Shown here: piece by piece, positions 34,896 through 43,354 of the stretch
Numbering within the stretch: position 1 is the stretch's first letter
Layout of the letters: each line of letters opens with the position of its first letter
Assembly: GCA_023417935.1 (NCBI GenBank)
Contig: JAEZDY010000014.1
Coordinates: 62,001-126,000 of the forward strand
Direction: 5' to 3'
DNA from: Bacteroidota bacterium
Lineage (GTDB): Bacteria > Bacteroidota > Bacteroidia > Bacteroidales > Lentimicrobiaceae
DNA: 64,000 nt
Translations under genes and position numbers: made by a program
Notes under the pieces: generated by a model
The model's database searches: none
The model's input: only the letters and a program-made list of their open reading frames with translations
What the model was told of the DNA's origin: nothing

Positions 34896-34920
34896 AAAAA
34901 ACCCCGTTCAGGGGTTCTTT
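34896..34920 (-). terminator. Hairpin between the two tRNA genes
   Basis: AACCCC (34900-34905) pairs with GGGGTT (34911-34916). On the minus strand it is followed by a run of T, so it looks like a terminator or processing signal after tRNA-Gly. Confidence 0.65.
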
Positions 34921-34921
34921 G

Positions 34922-34994
34922 AGCGAAAGACGGGACTCGAACCCGCGACCCTGACCTTGGCAAGGTCATGCTCTACCAACTGAGCTACTTTCGC
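34922..34994 (-). tRNA. tRNA-Gly (anticodon GCC)
   Basis: Minus strand, 73 nt: acceptor GCGAAAG (34994-34988) pairs with CTTTCGC (34929-34923), discriminator T. D-arm GCTCAGTTGGTAGAGC, anticodon stem-loop with CTTGCCAAG (anticodon GCC), T-arm with GGTTCGAGTCC. CCA is not encoded, unlike the neighbouring tRNA-Leu. Confidence 0.95.
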
Positions 34995-35049
34995 TTGTCG
35001 CCTTAAGCGGGTGCAAATATACAACCAGTTTTGGTTTTGCCAAACATTT

Positions 35050-37665
35050 TTACGATTTTTTTAAAAGATTTTTGATCTCGTTTAACTTCAAAAGCGCTTC
35101 AACTGGTGTAAGTGTGTTAATATCAGTATCAAGTATGTCCTCGCGTATCTGTTCAAGCAATGGATCATTCAGCTGGATAAAGCTTAATTGATATGGATCT
35201 CCTGATTTTGCCTGCTTCCGGTTACCACCGTTTTTATTCAAAAGTCCCTGACCATGAGATTTTTCAAGGAGTCCCAGCATTTGGTTGGCCCTATCGAGCA
35301 CTGAAGGCGGCATACCCGCCATTCGCGCTACATGTATTCCAAAACTATGCTCACTTCCACCGGGCTCAAGTTTTCGTGTGAATATGATCAGCTTTCCCGC
35401 TTCTTTTACTGAGACGTGGTAGTTTTTTATTCGGGATAAAGAGCCCGACATTTCATTAAGTTCATGATAGTGAGTGGCAAACAATACCTTTGGTTTGAAC
35501 AGGGCATGCTCATGAAGAAATTCAGTGATAGCCCATGCAATACTTATCCCATCATAAGTACTGGTTCCCCTGCCTATTTCATCAAGCAGGATAAGGCTCC
35601 TGTTTGATATATTATTAAGTATACTCGCGGTTTCATTCATCTCAACCATGAAGGTTGATTCGCCCGATGAGATGTTGTCAGAGGCTCCAACCCTGGTGAA
35701 AATTTTATCGACGAGTCCTATCTCTGCCCTGTCAGCAGGAACATAACAGCCTGCCTGTGCCATTAGCACGATAAGAGCTGTTTGCCTTAACAGTGCTGAT
35801 TTACCTGACATGTTAGGCCCTGTTATAATAATAATCTGTTGCTGTTGGTCGTCGAGATAAACATCATTACTTATATATTTCTCGCCTGGTGGTAGTTGCC
35901 TTTCAATTACAGGATGGCGACCACCTTTTATATCAAGTGCATAACCATCATTAATTCCTGGACGTGTATATTTATTTGACAGTGAAACTGCTGCAAAAGA
36001 AAGCAAGCAGTCGAGTTTTGCAATCATCATGGCATTTACCTGCACCTGGCTGATGTAGTCAGTGAGACTTAGTACCAGATCAGTGTACAGGCGTGTTTCA
36101 ATGTTCAGGATCTTTTCTTCAGCCGTAAGTATTTTATCTTCATATTCTTTAAGCTCAGGAGTAATATACCGTTCACAATTTACAAGTGTTTGCTTGCGCA
36201 CCCATTCGGGCGGAACTTTATCTTTATGGGTGTTGGTAACTTCAAGATAATAGCCAAACACATTATTAAATGCAATCTTGAGCGACGGTATGCCAGTCCG
36301 TTCTGATTCATTTTGCTGCAACCTGAGCAGGAAATCTTTGCCTGAATGAGCAAGATTCCTTAATTCATCAAGTTGTTCATCAACACCCGCAGCTATTACA
36401 TTTCCTTTTGCTACTACAACAGGGGGGTCAGGGTTGAGCTCACGTGAAATGCGTGAGGTCATGATATGGCAAGGGTTTAATTGCTCACCTATTTGCTGTA
36501 TTGCCAGGATGTTTGAAGATAGACACGCTTCTTTTATTCCTGTCAATGATTCAAGTGCTAGTTTGAGTTGAATAATTTCACGTGGATTCACCCTGCCAAC
36601 GGCCACTTTGGCAATAATTCTTTCAATATCGCCTATAAACTTGATAGTTTTCCTTAATTCATTTGATAACGTTTCATGCTCATAGAAGTACCCAACAGCA
36701 TCCAGACGTTCATTAACCGGGTGCTTTTCCTTCAGGGGAAGCAGTAGCCAACGCCGCATAAGCCTGGCACCCATAGGCGACACAGTTTGGTCGAGTATGC
36801 TCAGCAGTGTCCGTGCATTCTCATTAACTGATGAAATAAGTTCGAGGTTTCTGATAGTGAACTTATCCAACCAAACATAAAGATCCTCCTCAATACGTGA
36901 TAGTTTGGAGATATGCTTTACTTTGTCGTGATTTGTTTCAGCAAGGTAGTGCAGGGCAGCACCGGCTGCTACTATACCGGATTCAAGTTCTTCAATGCCA
37001 AAACCCTTAAGTGAAACTGTATTAAAATGTTTCAGCAGCAGATCGTTCGCGAAGTCAAAAGTGAAAACCCAATCGTCAAAATTACTGAGGTAAAATTTAT
37101 TGCCGAAAAGGTTGGTGAATTCACTCTTTTTAGACTTCTGGACTATGATCTCGCTTGGGCGAAAGGTTTGGAGTAGTTTATCAATATACTCGTTGTTTCC
37201 CTGTGCAACCAGAAATTCACCTGTAGAAACATCAAGAAAAGATATACCGCTCACCTTTGGCATCAGGTGAATACTTGCAAGGAAGTTATTTTGCTTGTTT
37301 TCGAGAATTTTATCATTGTATGATACCCCCGGCGTAACAAGTTCAGTAACACCTCTCTTAACAATAGTTTTTGTTAATTTAGGATCTTCCAGTTGGTCGC
37401 AGATTGCAACTTTATGTCCTGCCCTGACTAATTTCGGGAGATAAGTATCAAGAGCGTGATGGGGAAAGCCTGCAAGTTCAACATAAGCTGCCGATCCGTT
37501 TGCCCTCCTGGTTAACACAATTCCTAATATTTCTGCTGTCTTGATTGCATCTTCACTGAAGGTTTCATAAAAATCACCAACCCTGAACAACAATAATGCA
37601 TCAGGATACTTTCCTTTAATTGTATTGTACTGCTTCATTAGTGGTGTTTCAACCACATCTTTCAT
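35050..37665 (-). CDS. mutS: DNA mismatch repair protein MutS
   Basis: 871 residues from ATG at 37665. A TTG at 37716 would extend it, but a -7 promoter element lies between, so the ATG is preferred. The mismatch-reading Phe-x-Glu is F32/E34 in RVGDFYETF. Domains: connector, lever and clamp in the middle, then the ATPase with Walker A GPNMSGKS (616-623), STFMVEMNE, ILLDEIGRGTSTYDG (Walker B) and FATHYHEL. The C-terminus has the helix-turn-helix dimer region near LDRANQMLGLLE. It detects mispairs and starts repair with MutL. Divergent from the SpoU methylase gene. Confidence 0.97.
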   Translation of the reverse strand: MKDVVETPLMKQYNTIKGKYPDALLLFRVGDFYETFSEDAIKTAEILGIVLTRRANGSAAYVELAGFPHHALDTYLPKLVRAGHKVAICDQLEDPKLTKTIVKRGVTELVTPGVSYNDKILENKQNNFLASIHLMPKVSGISFLDVSTGEFLVAQGNNEYIDKLLQTFRPSEIIVQKSKKSEFTNLFGNKFYLSNFDDWVFTFDFANDLLLKHFNTVSLKGFGIEELESGIVAAGAALHYLAETNHDKVKHISKLSRIEEDLYVWLDKFTIRNLELISSVNENARTLLSILDQTVSPMGARLMRRWLLLPLKEKHPVNERLDAVGYFYEHETLSNELRKTIKFIGDIERIIAKVAVGRVNPREIIQLKLALESLTGIKEACLSSNILAIQQIGEQLNPCHIMTSRISRELNPDPPVVVAKGNVIAAGVDEQLDELRNLAHSGKDFLLRLQQNESERTGIPSLKIAFNNVFGYYLEVTNTHKDKVPPEWVRKQTLVNCERYITPELKEYEDKILTAEEKILNIETRLYTDLVLSLTDYISQVQVNAMMIAKLDCLLSFAAVSLSNKYTRPGINDGYALDIKGGRHPVIERQLPPGEKYISNDVYLDDQQQQIIIITGPNMSGKSALLRQTALIVLMAQAGCYVPADRAEIGLVDKIFTRVGASDNISSGESTFMVEMNETASILNNISNRSLILLDEIGRGTSTYDGISIAWAITEFLHEHALFKPKVLFATHYHELNEMSGSLSRIKNYHVSVKEAGKLIIFTRKLEPGGSEHSFGIHVARMAGMPPSVLDRANQMLGLLEKSHGQGLLNKNGGNRKQAKSGDPYQLSFIQLNDPLLEQIREDILDTDINTLTPVEALLKLNEIKNLLKKS

Positions 37666-37694
37666 TTCTTTGGCCAATGCTCTATCTTTGGAAA

Positions 37695-37702
37695 CAAAAA
37701 TA
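37695..37702 (-). promoter_or_regulatory. -7 element for mutS
   Basis: The minus strand reads TATTTTTG, 30 bases above the ATG at 37665; it excludes the upstream TTG start. Confidence 0.5.
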
Positions 37703-37762
37703 AGCAGTTTGATCAAATAACCATAGTTATACCACAGGTTTGAACAATTTAGTTATCAGAAT

Positions 37763-38287
37763 ATGAAAAAGCTTACGATGGAAGAGCTTGACCGACTGAC
37801 AGTTGATCAATTTAAGGAGAGCAGTAAAATACCCGTTACAATAGTTTTGGATAACATAAGGAGCCAACATAATATTGGGTCAATTTTCAGGACCGCTGAT
37901 GCCTTCAGGATTCAAAGCATACATTTGTGCGGCATCACTGCCACGCCACCTAACAGGGAAATTCAAAAAACAGCACTAGGAGCAACTGAATCAGTAGCAT
38001 GGAAATATCATCAAACAACGATTGATTCAATCAGGGAATTAAAACAAGAAGGCTATTATATTGTTGCTATAGAGCAGGCAGATGAGAGTGTAAATGTAAG
38101 TGACTTTAAACCAGATATATACAATAAAATTGCATTGGTTTTTGGCAATGAAGTGCATGGGGTGGATGAAGAAGTTATGGAAAATTGCGACGGTTGCATA
38201 GAGATACCCCAGCACGGAACAAAGCATTCTTTAAACGTATCAGTTGCTGCAGGTATTGTCATTTGGGAGATTTTCACCAAATTTTAA
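37763..38287 (+). CDS. SpoU/TrmH-family RNA 2'-O-ribose methyltransferase
   Basis: 174 residues, a single SPOUT domain. Motif 1: NIRSQHNIGSIFRTADAF (31-48); motif 2: IALVFGNEVHGVDEEV; motif 3: IPQHGTKHSLNVSVAAGIVI. The knotted SAM-binding fold works as a dimer. There is no N-terminal RNA-binding extension as in RlmB, so the target (tRNA G18/C34 or rRNA) is open. Cytoplasmic; divergent from mutS. Confidence 0.9.
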   Translation: MKKLTMEELDRLTVDQFKESSKIPVTIVLDNIRSQHNIGSIFRTADAFRIQSIHLCGITATPPNREIQKTALGATESVAWKYHQTTIDSIRELKQEGYYIVAIEQADESVNVSDFKPDIYNKIALVFGNEVHGVDEEVMENCDGCIEIPQHGTKHSLNVSVAAGIVIWEIFTKF

Positions 38288-38421
38288 GATATAAGGCGAT
38301 TTAATACTTCACATATCTAATAAACAATCCATCTTAAATGCTGTTATACGGCTAATAACCCTGATTTTATTGTCGTAAGTAAGAAAAATACTGCAATAAG
38401 TGCGTTTTTAGTTATTTTTTG

Positions 38422-38452
38422 TTTGAAAACAATTAATTCTGCTCTATATTTG
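38422..38452 (+). promoter_or_regulatory. Full Bacteroidota promoter (TTTG, 19-bp spacer, TATATTTG) for the OmpA-TPR gene
   Basis: -33 box TTTG at 38422-38425, spacer 38426-38444 (19 bp), -7 box TATATTTG at 38445-38452. This is the best promoter in the window. Transcription would start near 38459, leaving a leader of about 70 nt before the ATG at 38529. Confidence 0.8.
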
Positions 38453-38528
38453 TGCAGTATTAGTAAGACCACTACGAAATTATTTACTGTAATACCATAA
38501 AACCTTGTAATCATTAATCAACATCATT

Positions 38529-40973
38529 ATGAAAAATTTAAGTTACAAATTAATCATGATGCTACTGCTGTTAACATTTGGGATAAGCCCTTTATTTGCA
38601 CAGGAGCAAGATACAATCACCACAACTACAGCATCTCGTGCGTCCTTTGACAGATATTTCTATCTTCAGGCAGGATTAGGTGCTACCCAGTTTTTTGGTG
38701 ATTTAAATGAAGATGACTTCTTTAATAACCGCACACATTTGATGTACGGTTTTGGCGCTGGATATCAATTCACTCCGGTTCTCGGTTTAAGAGCTAACTT
38801 CAATAACGGAAAAGTTGTAAGTACTTTCGATCCTGAAAGGATGTCGTCAAGTATTTGGGATGCGCAACTTAATGCAACTATCAATCTGTCGAACATGATC
38901 TTTGGATTCAAACCCGAAAGAGGTGTTAGTCTATATGCACTCGGTGGTGTTGGTTACATGAATTATTCAAGCATGTTGCTAAATACACAGAATACTGACG
39001 ATATGGAAGATGACATGATGATCCGTGCTTTTGGCCCATCAGCCAGCGATGACCCACATAATGACATCATGGTTCCTGTTGGTTTAGGCTTAAATTTCAG
39101 ACTAGCTGAGAAATGGGATCTGTTTTTAGAATATAACCATCGCATAACTTTTGTTGATGATATCGATATTACTGAAGCTGGCAAGAATGACCACTATTCA
39201 GCTTTAATGCTCGGTATTACTTACAAATTCCTGTCTGGTTCAAATATCAGGGGCATGGAGAAGAAGTATGACCAGGTAACGATGGTTGCCACTCCAGATC
39301 CATTAGTTAATGTAGGTGACACAGTTTGTGTGAATGTTAAAGTAACCTTCCCTCCAAAATATTTTGGAAAGAAAGCAGCTATGAACTTCCAGCCTGAAAT
39401 CGCTTACGGTGGTACAACAAAAAAACTGAAACCTGTTAATTTCCAGGGTGAAAAAGCTGAAGGCGACGGTATCGTTATTAATTACAAAAACGGCGGTTCA
39501 TATACATATGTTGACTGTGTTCCTTACGAACCTGGCATGAATGCATCAGAACTTATCGTGTCTCCTACTCTTTATTCACCAAAAGAGCCTGTGAAACTGA
39601 ATGCTACTCCTGAAGAAATTGCTGGTTTGTCAAGAACAATTGATTTACCACAAAGGAAATTAGCTGACGGTACAATTATCACCGGTACCCGCGTTATTCA
39701 TGACGAAGACCTGATAGTAGCTGAACATGGTTATGAAAAAGAAACTATCATCAGCCATTCTACTGTAATTTACTTCCAGGTTAACAGGCACAACCTTGAC
39801 TGGAATCTTCCTCTTAACAAGGAAAACCAGAGTAAACAGAAGCTTGATGAACTTGCAAACTTTGTTAAACAAGGTTATGTGATTCGCGACATTGACATCA
39901 ATGCATGGGCATCACCTGAAGGCGAAGAATCAATGAATCAGGGCTTGTCAGAGCGCAGAGCTCAAACAGGTAAAGCCCAGGTAATTGATATGTTCAAGAA
40001 AATGGCGAGACAAAAGGATTCTCCTGTAAAAATCTCTAAGCCTGAAGATAGTCTGAAATTCAACACTTATGCTAATGGTGAAGACTGGAACGGTTTCATG
40101 CAAGCTGTTGAAGCTTCAAACATTGCTGACAAACGTATAATTATGAACGTGGTTAATTCACAATCAGATGTTACACGCCGTGAGCAAGAGATCAGAAACA
40201 TGGCTACTGTTTACAGGGAAATTGAAGAAGACATTCTTCCTCCACTCCGTCGCGTTGAGATCAGGATTAATTGCTTCGAACCAAAGAAAACTGACGAAGA
40301 AATTGCTAACCTTTCAACAAGTGATGCTTCACAGTTAAATGATAAAGAACTGCTTTATGCAGCTACATTAACTGAGGACAATAATACCAAGATTCGCATT
40401 TACCAAAACGCCACTACCAGATTCCCCAATGATTGGAGAGGATTCAACAACCTGGCAGTTGCCAATATGTGGAACAATCAGCTTGGTGAAGCTGCTTCAA
40501 GCTTAGGAAAAGCTGCACAAATGGAGCCAAATAATGGTATTATTCTGAATAATCAGGGTGCTCTTGAATCAAAGAGAGGTAATTACAGGGAAGCTGCTAC
40601 CATCTATGGTAGAGCAAAGAACCTAGGAGTTGATGTTAATTACAACCTTGGAATCACACAACTGGCAATCAGCAATTACGATCAGGCCTTATCACTTATG
40701 GGTAACCGCAAGTGTAATTCAAACGTTGCTTTAGCTCAGATCATGACCAACAAATATGATGAAGCTAACGCTACTATGAAGTGTGCACCTGAGTCAGCTC
40801 AGAACTACTATCTAATGGCTGTAGCTGGTGCCCGCGCCGGTGACATAAAAGTTGTTAATGAAAACCTTACCAAAGCTATTGCACTTGATGCTACGCTGAA
40901 GGCTCAGGCTGCTGAAGACCGCGAATTCATTAAGTTCTTTACCAATCCTGAATTCCAGGTTGTGGTTAAATAA
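38529..40973 (+). CDS. Outer-membrane beta-barrel protein with OmpA-like domain and C-terminal TPR repeats
   Basis: 814 residues with signal peptide (cleavage near LFAQ, residue 24-25). Residues about 40-240 form an eight-strand-type barrel (YFYLQAGLGATQFFGDLNED; YSALMLGITYKFLSGS). About 250-400 is a beta-rich linker with duplicated Cys; about 400-600 resembles an OmpA C-terminal peptidoglycan-binding domain (VIRDIDINAWASPEGEESMN and NQGLSERRAQ). From about 605, TPR-type helices (FNNLAVANMWNNQLGEAASS; LNNQGALESKRGNYREAATI). Probably a major envelope-tethering protein; a strong promoter and terminator support high expression. Confidence 0.85.
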   Translation: MKNLSYKLIMMLLLLTFGISPLFAQEQDTITTTTASRASFDRYFYLQAGLGATQFFGDLNEDDFFNNRTHLMYGFGAGYQFTPVLGLRANFNNGKVVSTFDPERMSSSIWDAQLNATINLSNMIFGFKPERGVSLYALGGVGYMNYSSMLLNTQNTDDMEDDMMIRAFGPSASDDPHNDIMVPVGLGLNFRLAEKWDLFLEYNHRITFVDDIDITEAGKNDHYSALMLGITYKFLSGSNIRGMEKKYDQVTMVATPDPLVNVGDTVCVNVKVTFPPKYFGKKAAMNFQPEIAYGGTTKKLKPVNFQGEKAEGDGIVINYKNGGSYTYVDCVPYEPGMNASELIVSPTLYSPKEPVKLNATPEEIAGLSRTIDLPQRKLADGTIITGTRVIHDEDLIVAEHGYEKETIISHSTVIYFQVNRHNLDWNLPLNKENQSKQKLDELANFVKQGYVIRDIDINAWASPEGEESMNQGLSERRAQTGKAQVIDMFKKMARQKDSPVKISKPEDSLKFNTYANGEDWNGFMQAVEASNIADKRIIMNVVNSQSDVTRREQEIRNMATVYREIEEDILPPLRRVEIRINCFEPKKTDEEIANLSTSDASQLNDKELLYAATLTEDNNTKIRIYQNATTRFPNDWRGFNNLAVANMWNNQLGEAASSLGKAAQMEPNNGIILNNQGALESKRGNYREAATIYGRAKNLGVDVNYNLGITQLAISNYDQALSLMGNRKCNSNVALAQIMTNKYDEANATMKCAPESAQNYYLMAVAGARAGDIKVVNENLTKAIALDATLKAQAAEDREFIKFFTNPEFQVVVK

Positions 40974-40990
40974 TATGAATACGGAAAATT

Positions 40991-41026
40991 AAAAAGAGGC
41001 CATCTTTATAGATGGCCTCTTTTTTC
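40991..41026 (+). terminator. Strong intrinsic terminator after the OmpA-TPR gene
   Basis: AAAGAGGCCATC (40993-41004), six-base loop, GATGGCCTCTTT (41011-41022) with T-run. Perfect 12-bp stem. Confidence 0.93.
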
Positions 41027-41162
41027 GTATCTTTATATAGTCTTTTTTAGCATTCCGTTGTTTAACTGCATGAAAAGTTGTTAATAACTTTTCGTTGGAT
41101 TGCTCTAATTTAGCATACTTTTTGAGGAACATGGAAGAGTGAAATAACCAAAACTGTAATTT

Positions 41163-41831
41163 ATGAAAAGAAACATTATGCAAGCAGCACGAGTTCTGAA
41201 TCCACGATTTATCATGATGCTTATCCTGGCAATATCCTTGAGTGCAGGATTTAGTTCATGTCAAAGTCAAAAGAAATTAGCAAAAAAGAAAGCTGCTCAG
41301 GAACTTGCTGAAAGAACATCACAAGCCAAAACTGACTTACAGGCAATTATCAACGATGAAGGCCGTATGACTCTTGAGGAAAAGGAATTTAAGCTTAACT
41401 CAATTAAGAGGATGAACCTGGAAGATCAGGAAGTTAAAGATCTGATAGTTCAGGCTGAACAGAAAATTGCAATTGAGAGAGCGGCTGTTGAAAAAAGAAA
41501 AGAAGAAGAACGCCTTGCCAAAGAACGAGAGGCCAAAGATCGCGGTAAGTATAGCTCAATCAATGACGCATTGGTTGCAGTTGCCGGTTCAAGAGATGCT
41601 TCTTCTGCCAATCTGGCAATACGCGATGCTCTGTTACAATTCTCCAGTGATGACGTTCCGGTGTTGATTCTTATTAGTCAGGAAGGTGATGAAAGAGATT
41701 ATGATGAACCTACCACAATCAGGAAATACCTGGAATACCTGAAGGATCAGAAAAAATCACCTGATAAAGTGATAAATGCAGCGTATGATTCAAATGGCAA
41801 AATAAAAGAACTCGAACTTCAAAAAAGATAA
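41163..41831 (+). CDS. Coiled-coil lipoprotein (first gene of an envelope operon)
   Basis: 222 residues. Signal MKRNIMQAARVLNPRFIMML continues to the lipobox GFSSC with lipid Cys C33. A charged helical segment (KKLAKKKAAQELAERTSQAK to about residue 125) is a coiled coil; KRKEEERLAKEREAKDRG is its end. The C-terminal 90 residues (INDALVAVAG, DVPVLILISQEGDERDYDEP, TTIRKYLEYLKDQKKSPD) are a conserved Bacteroidales domain that databases sometimes misname 'nucleoid-structuring protein H-NS'; no DNA-binding motif is visible, and the lipobox argues for the periplasm. It lies 6 bases upstream of the next gene. Confidence 0.75.
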   Translation: MKRNIMQAARVLNPRFIMMLILAISLSAGFSSCQSQKKLAKKKAAQELAERTSQAKTDLQAIINDEGRMTLEEKEFKLNSIKRMNLEDQEVKDLIVQAEQKIAIERAAVEKRKEEERLAKEREAKDRGKYSSINDALVAVAGSRDASSANLAIRDALLQFSSDDVPVLILISQEGDERDYDEPTTIRKYLEYLKDQKKSPDKVINAAYDSNGKIKELELQKR

Positions 41832-41837
41832 TATACC

Positions 41838-42416
41838 ATGGCAAAATTTAAAGTATTCATATTCCTATTCTCCCTATTACTAGGCTTTAATCAACTAAAG
41901 GCCCAGGATAACATCAGCCCGGCCCGTAAATTGGCAATTGATTCACTGGCACTGGAAAAAGTAAGGGACCTTAGTACATACATAAGTATAGTTGGCAATA
42001 AAGATACACCCTGGTCAGAAGCAAACCGTGTAATTGAACGCACGCTTGAACTTTTTGCTGATGGTGCAATGATGGGCGTATCAAGCATTAATCGCGAAGA
42101 AGTAAATTATTACGGCGTACGCGAATATCTTGAAAGATTAATGGCCTTAAACTATGATAAAGTTGACATCACATGGTATAACATTCAATATATTAGTGAC
42201 CTTGAAAGGCAACCCGATGGTCGGTATGTTGGTGTTATTACTGTTTACCAGAGGTTTGAAGGTACAACCGAAGAAGGCTTAAGGTATGTTGATGTTACTA
42301 AAAAAGATATAACTGTATATGTAGAACGCAAGTCAACACAGATTTCAGGTAGGATCATTGGTTTCTGGGATGTGTTACTGGGTGATATCAGGGTTTCTGA
42401 AACTAAGCCAGGCTGA
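41838..42416 (+). CDS. Exported small protein with an NTF2-like-looking domain
   Basis: 192 residues, signal peptide (cleavage near LKAQ, residue 21-22). The mature domain contains VIERTLELFADGAMM, VREYLERL, VITVYQRFEGTTEEG and KKDITVYVERK. These positions match the N-terminal domain of the LRR protein at 43347 (IIEQSFLKFF, VQAYLKDI, RNIKGTTLKG, RFIELNLDG), so the two share a domain. The helix-then-sheet order suggests an NTF2/cystatin-like fold, which is an inference. Starts 6 bases after the lipoprotein gene. Function unknown; periplasmic. Confidence 0.7.
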   Translation: MAKFKVFIFLFSLLLGFNQLKAQDNISPARKLAIDSLALEKVRDLSTYISIVGNKDTPWSEANRVIERTLELFADGAMMGVSSINREEVNYYGVREYLERLMALNYDKVDITWYNIQYISDLERQPDGRYVGVITVYQRFEGTTEEGLRYVDVTKKDITVYVERKSTQISGRIIGFWDVLLGDIRVSETKPG

Positions 42417-42437
42417 TAAGTCAAGGTTATTTTTTGT

Positions 42438-42486
42438 AAAGTGTATAGACTACAGATCAAGTTCTTAGTCTATGCACTTTTATTTC
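42438..42486 (+). terminator. 15-bp hairpin between two genes of the envelope operon
   Basis: AAAGTGTATAGACTA (42438-42452) and TAGTCTATGCACTTT (42466-42480) pair over 15 bp with one G-T, then TATTTC. It could terminate, attenuate or protect the upstream mRNA and so split the cluster 41163-45980 into two levels of expression. Confidence 0.7.
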
Positions 42487-42523
42487 AGTTGTAAACTGTT
42501 TTTTGGTAATTAATTGTTCACTG

Positions 42524-43354
42524 ATGAAGCAATTAGGTTTGATTATTGTGTTTTTGGTAGTAATATTTGCTGAAAATACAGCCCAGAATATGAATAACAG
42601 GCAGGTTGAAGAAGGCGTATTGAATGCCTCTACCAAGCAGGTTAACCAGTTTTTCAGGAGATTTAATGGTGAAGAAAGCACCAAAGGCATCAGGTATTAT
42701 GAAGGTGATAAAGATTATAGGAGTCAGGCGCTAAGAAGCAGATATATAAATGTGTTATTTGATAATAGTAATGCATCTATTACTGATCCAATTAAAAAAG
42801 AGTTTGTGCAGGAAGTAGTGAATTCAGGAGACCCTGAATTTGTGAATTTCCATCAACCGGGTTGGTTTGCTGAAGTAACAACAAAATTCCTGTATCAGGG
42901 CGCTGATGTTCATATAACCCTGTTTATGAATATCGAACAGGAAAACCTTGGATATAAGTGGGTTCTGTCGAATGTTTATTTTCCCCACTTTGAAAGTCTG
43001 TTTAATTCAACCTCCGCTGAAGCATCCAGGTTTCTGCATCCGATGAGTCATGAAATAGATTTCATGAATTTGATCAGGGTTTTCAACGACAAAGACAATA
43101 TAGAATTATATGCTGCTGAAGGTCATAAACCTGATTACCTTTCAATGTTCCTTTACGAGCTCAAGAAAGGTAATTTAAAATATCAATCAGTGAGTAATCT
43201 CAAGTTTCATTTCTTTCAAATAGGTGGCTGGTATTTTGAAGTTTCAAATTTTAACAGGCCTGGTGCTAATTCAGGCTGGTTGATTTCTAACCTCATGAAA
43301 GTGGATAAAGAAGAGGATAAAGACTCCATCATAAAATTTATAATGCATGAATAA
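42524..43354 (+). CDS. Exported protein of unknown function linked to the LRR gene
   Basis: 276 residues from ATG at 42524 (a TTG seven codons earlier is less likely). Signal peptide ends near NTAQN (about 20). The mature chain starts with helices (VEEGVLNASTKQVNQFFRRF), a YYEGDKDYRSQALRSRYINV segment, and continues with aromatic beta strands (WYFEVSNFNRPGANSGWLIS). I do not recognise the family. Its stop overlaps the start of the LRR gene by 8 bases (43347-43354), so the two are translationally coupled and probably act together. Confidence 0.68.
   Translation: MKQLGLIIVFLVVIFAENTAQNMNNRQVEEGVLNASTKQVNQFFRRFNGEESTKGIRYYEGDKDYRSQALRSRYINVLFDNSNASITDPIKKEFVQEVVNSGDPEFVNFHQPGWFAEVTTKFLYQGADVHITLFMNIEQENLGYKWVLSNVYFPHFESLFNSTSAEASRFLHPMSHEIDFMNLIRVFNDKDNIELYAAEGHKPDYLSMFLYELKKGNLKYQSVSNLKFHFFQIGGWYFEVSNFNRPGANSGWLISNLMKVDKEEDKDSIIKFIMHE

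Noticed and set aside
34795..34983. Open frame across the two tRNA genes (reads EAGLEPARP and GLEPATL)
   Set aside because: It is the well-known false reading of tRNA genes on the opposite strand; both tRNAs fold fully.
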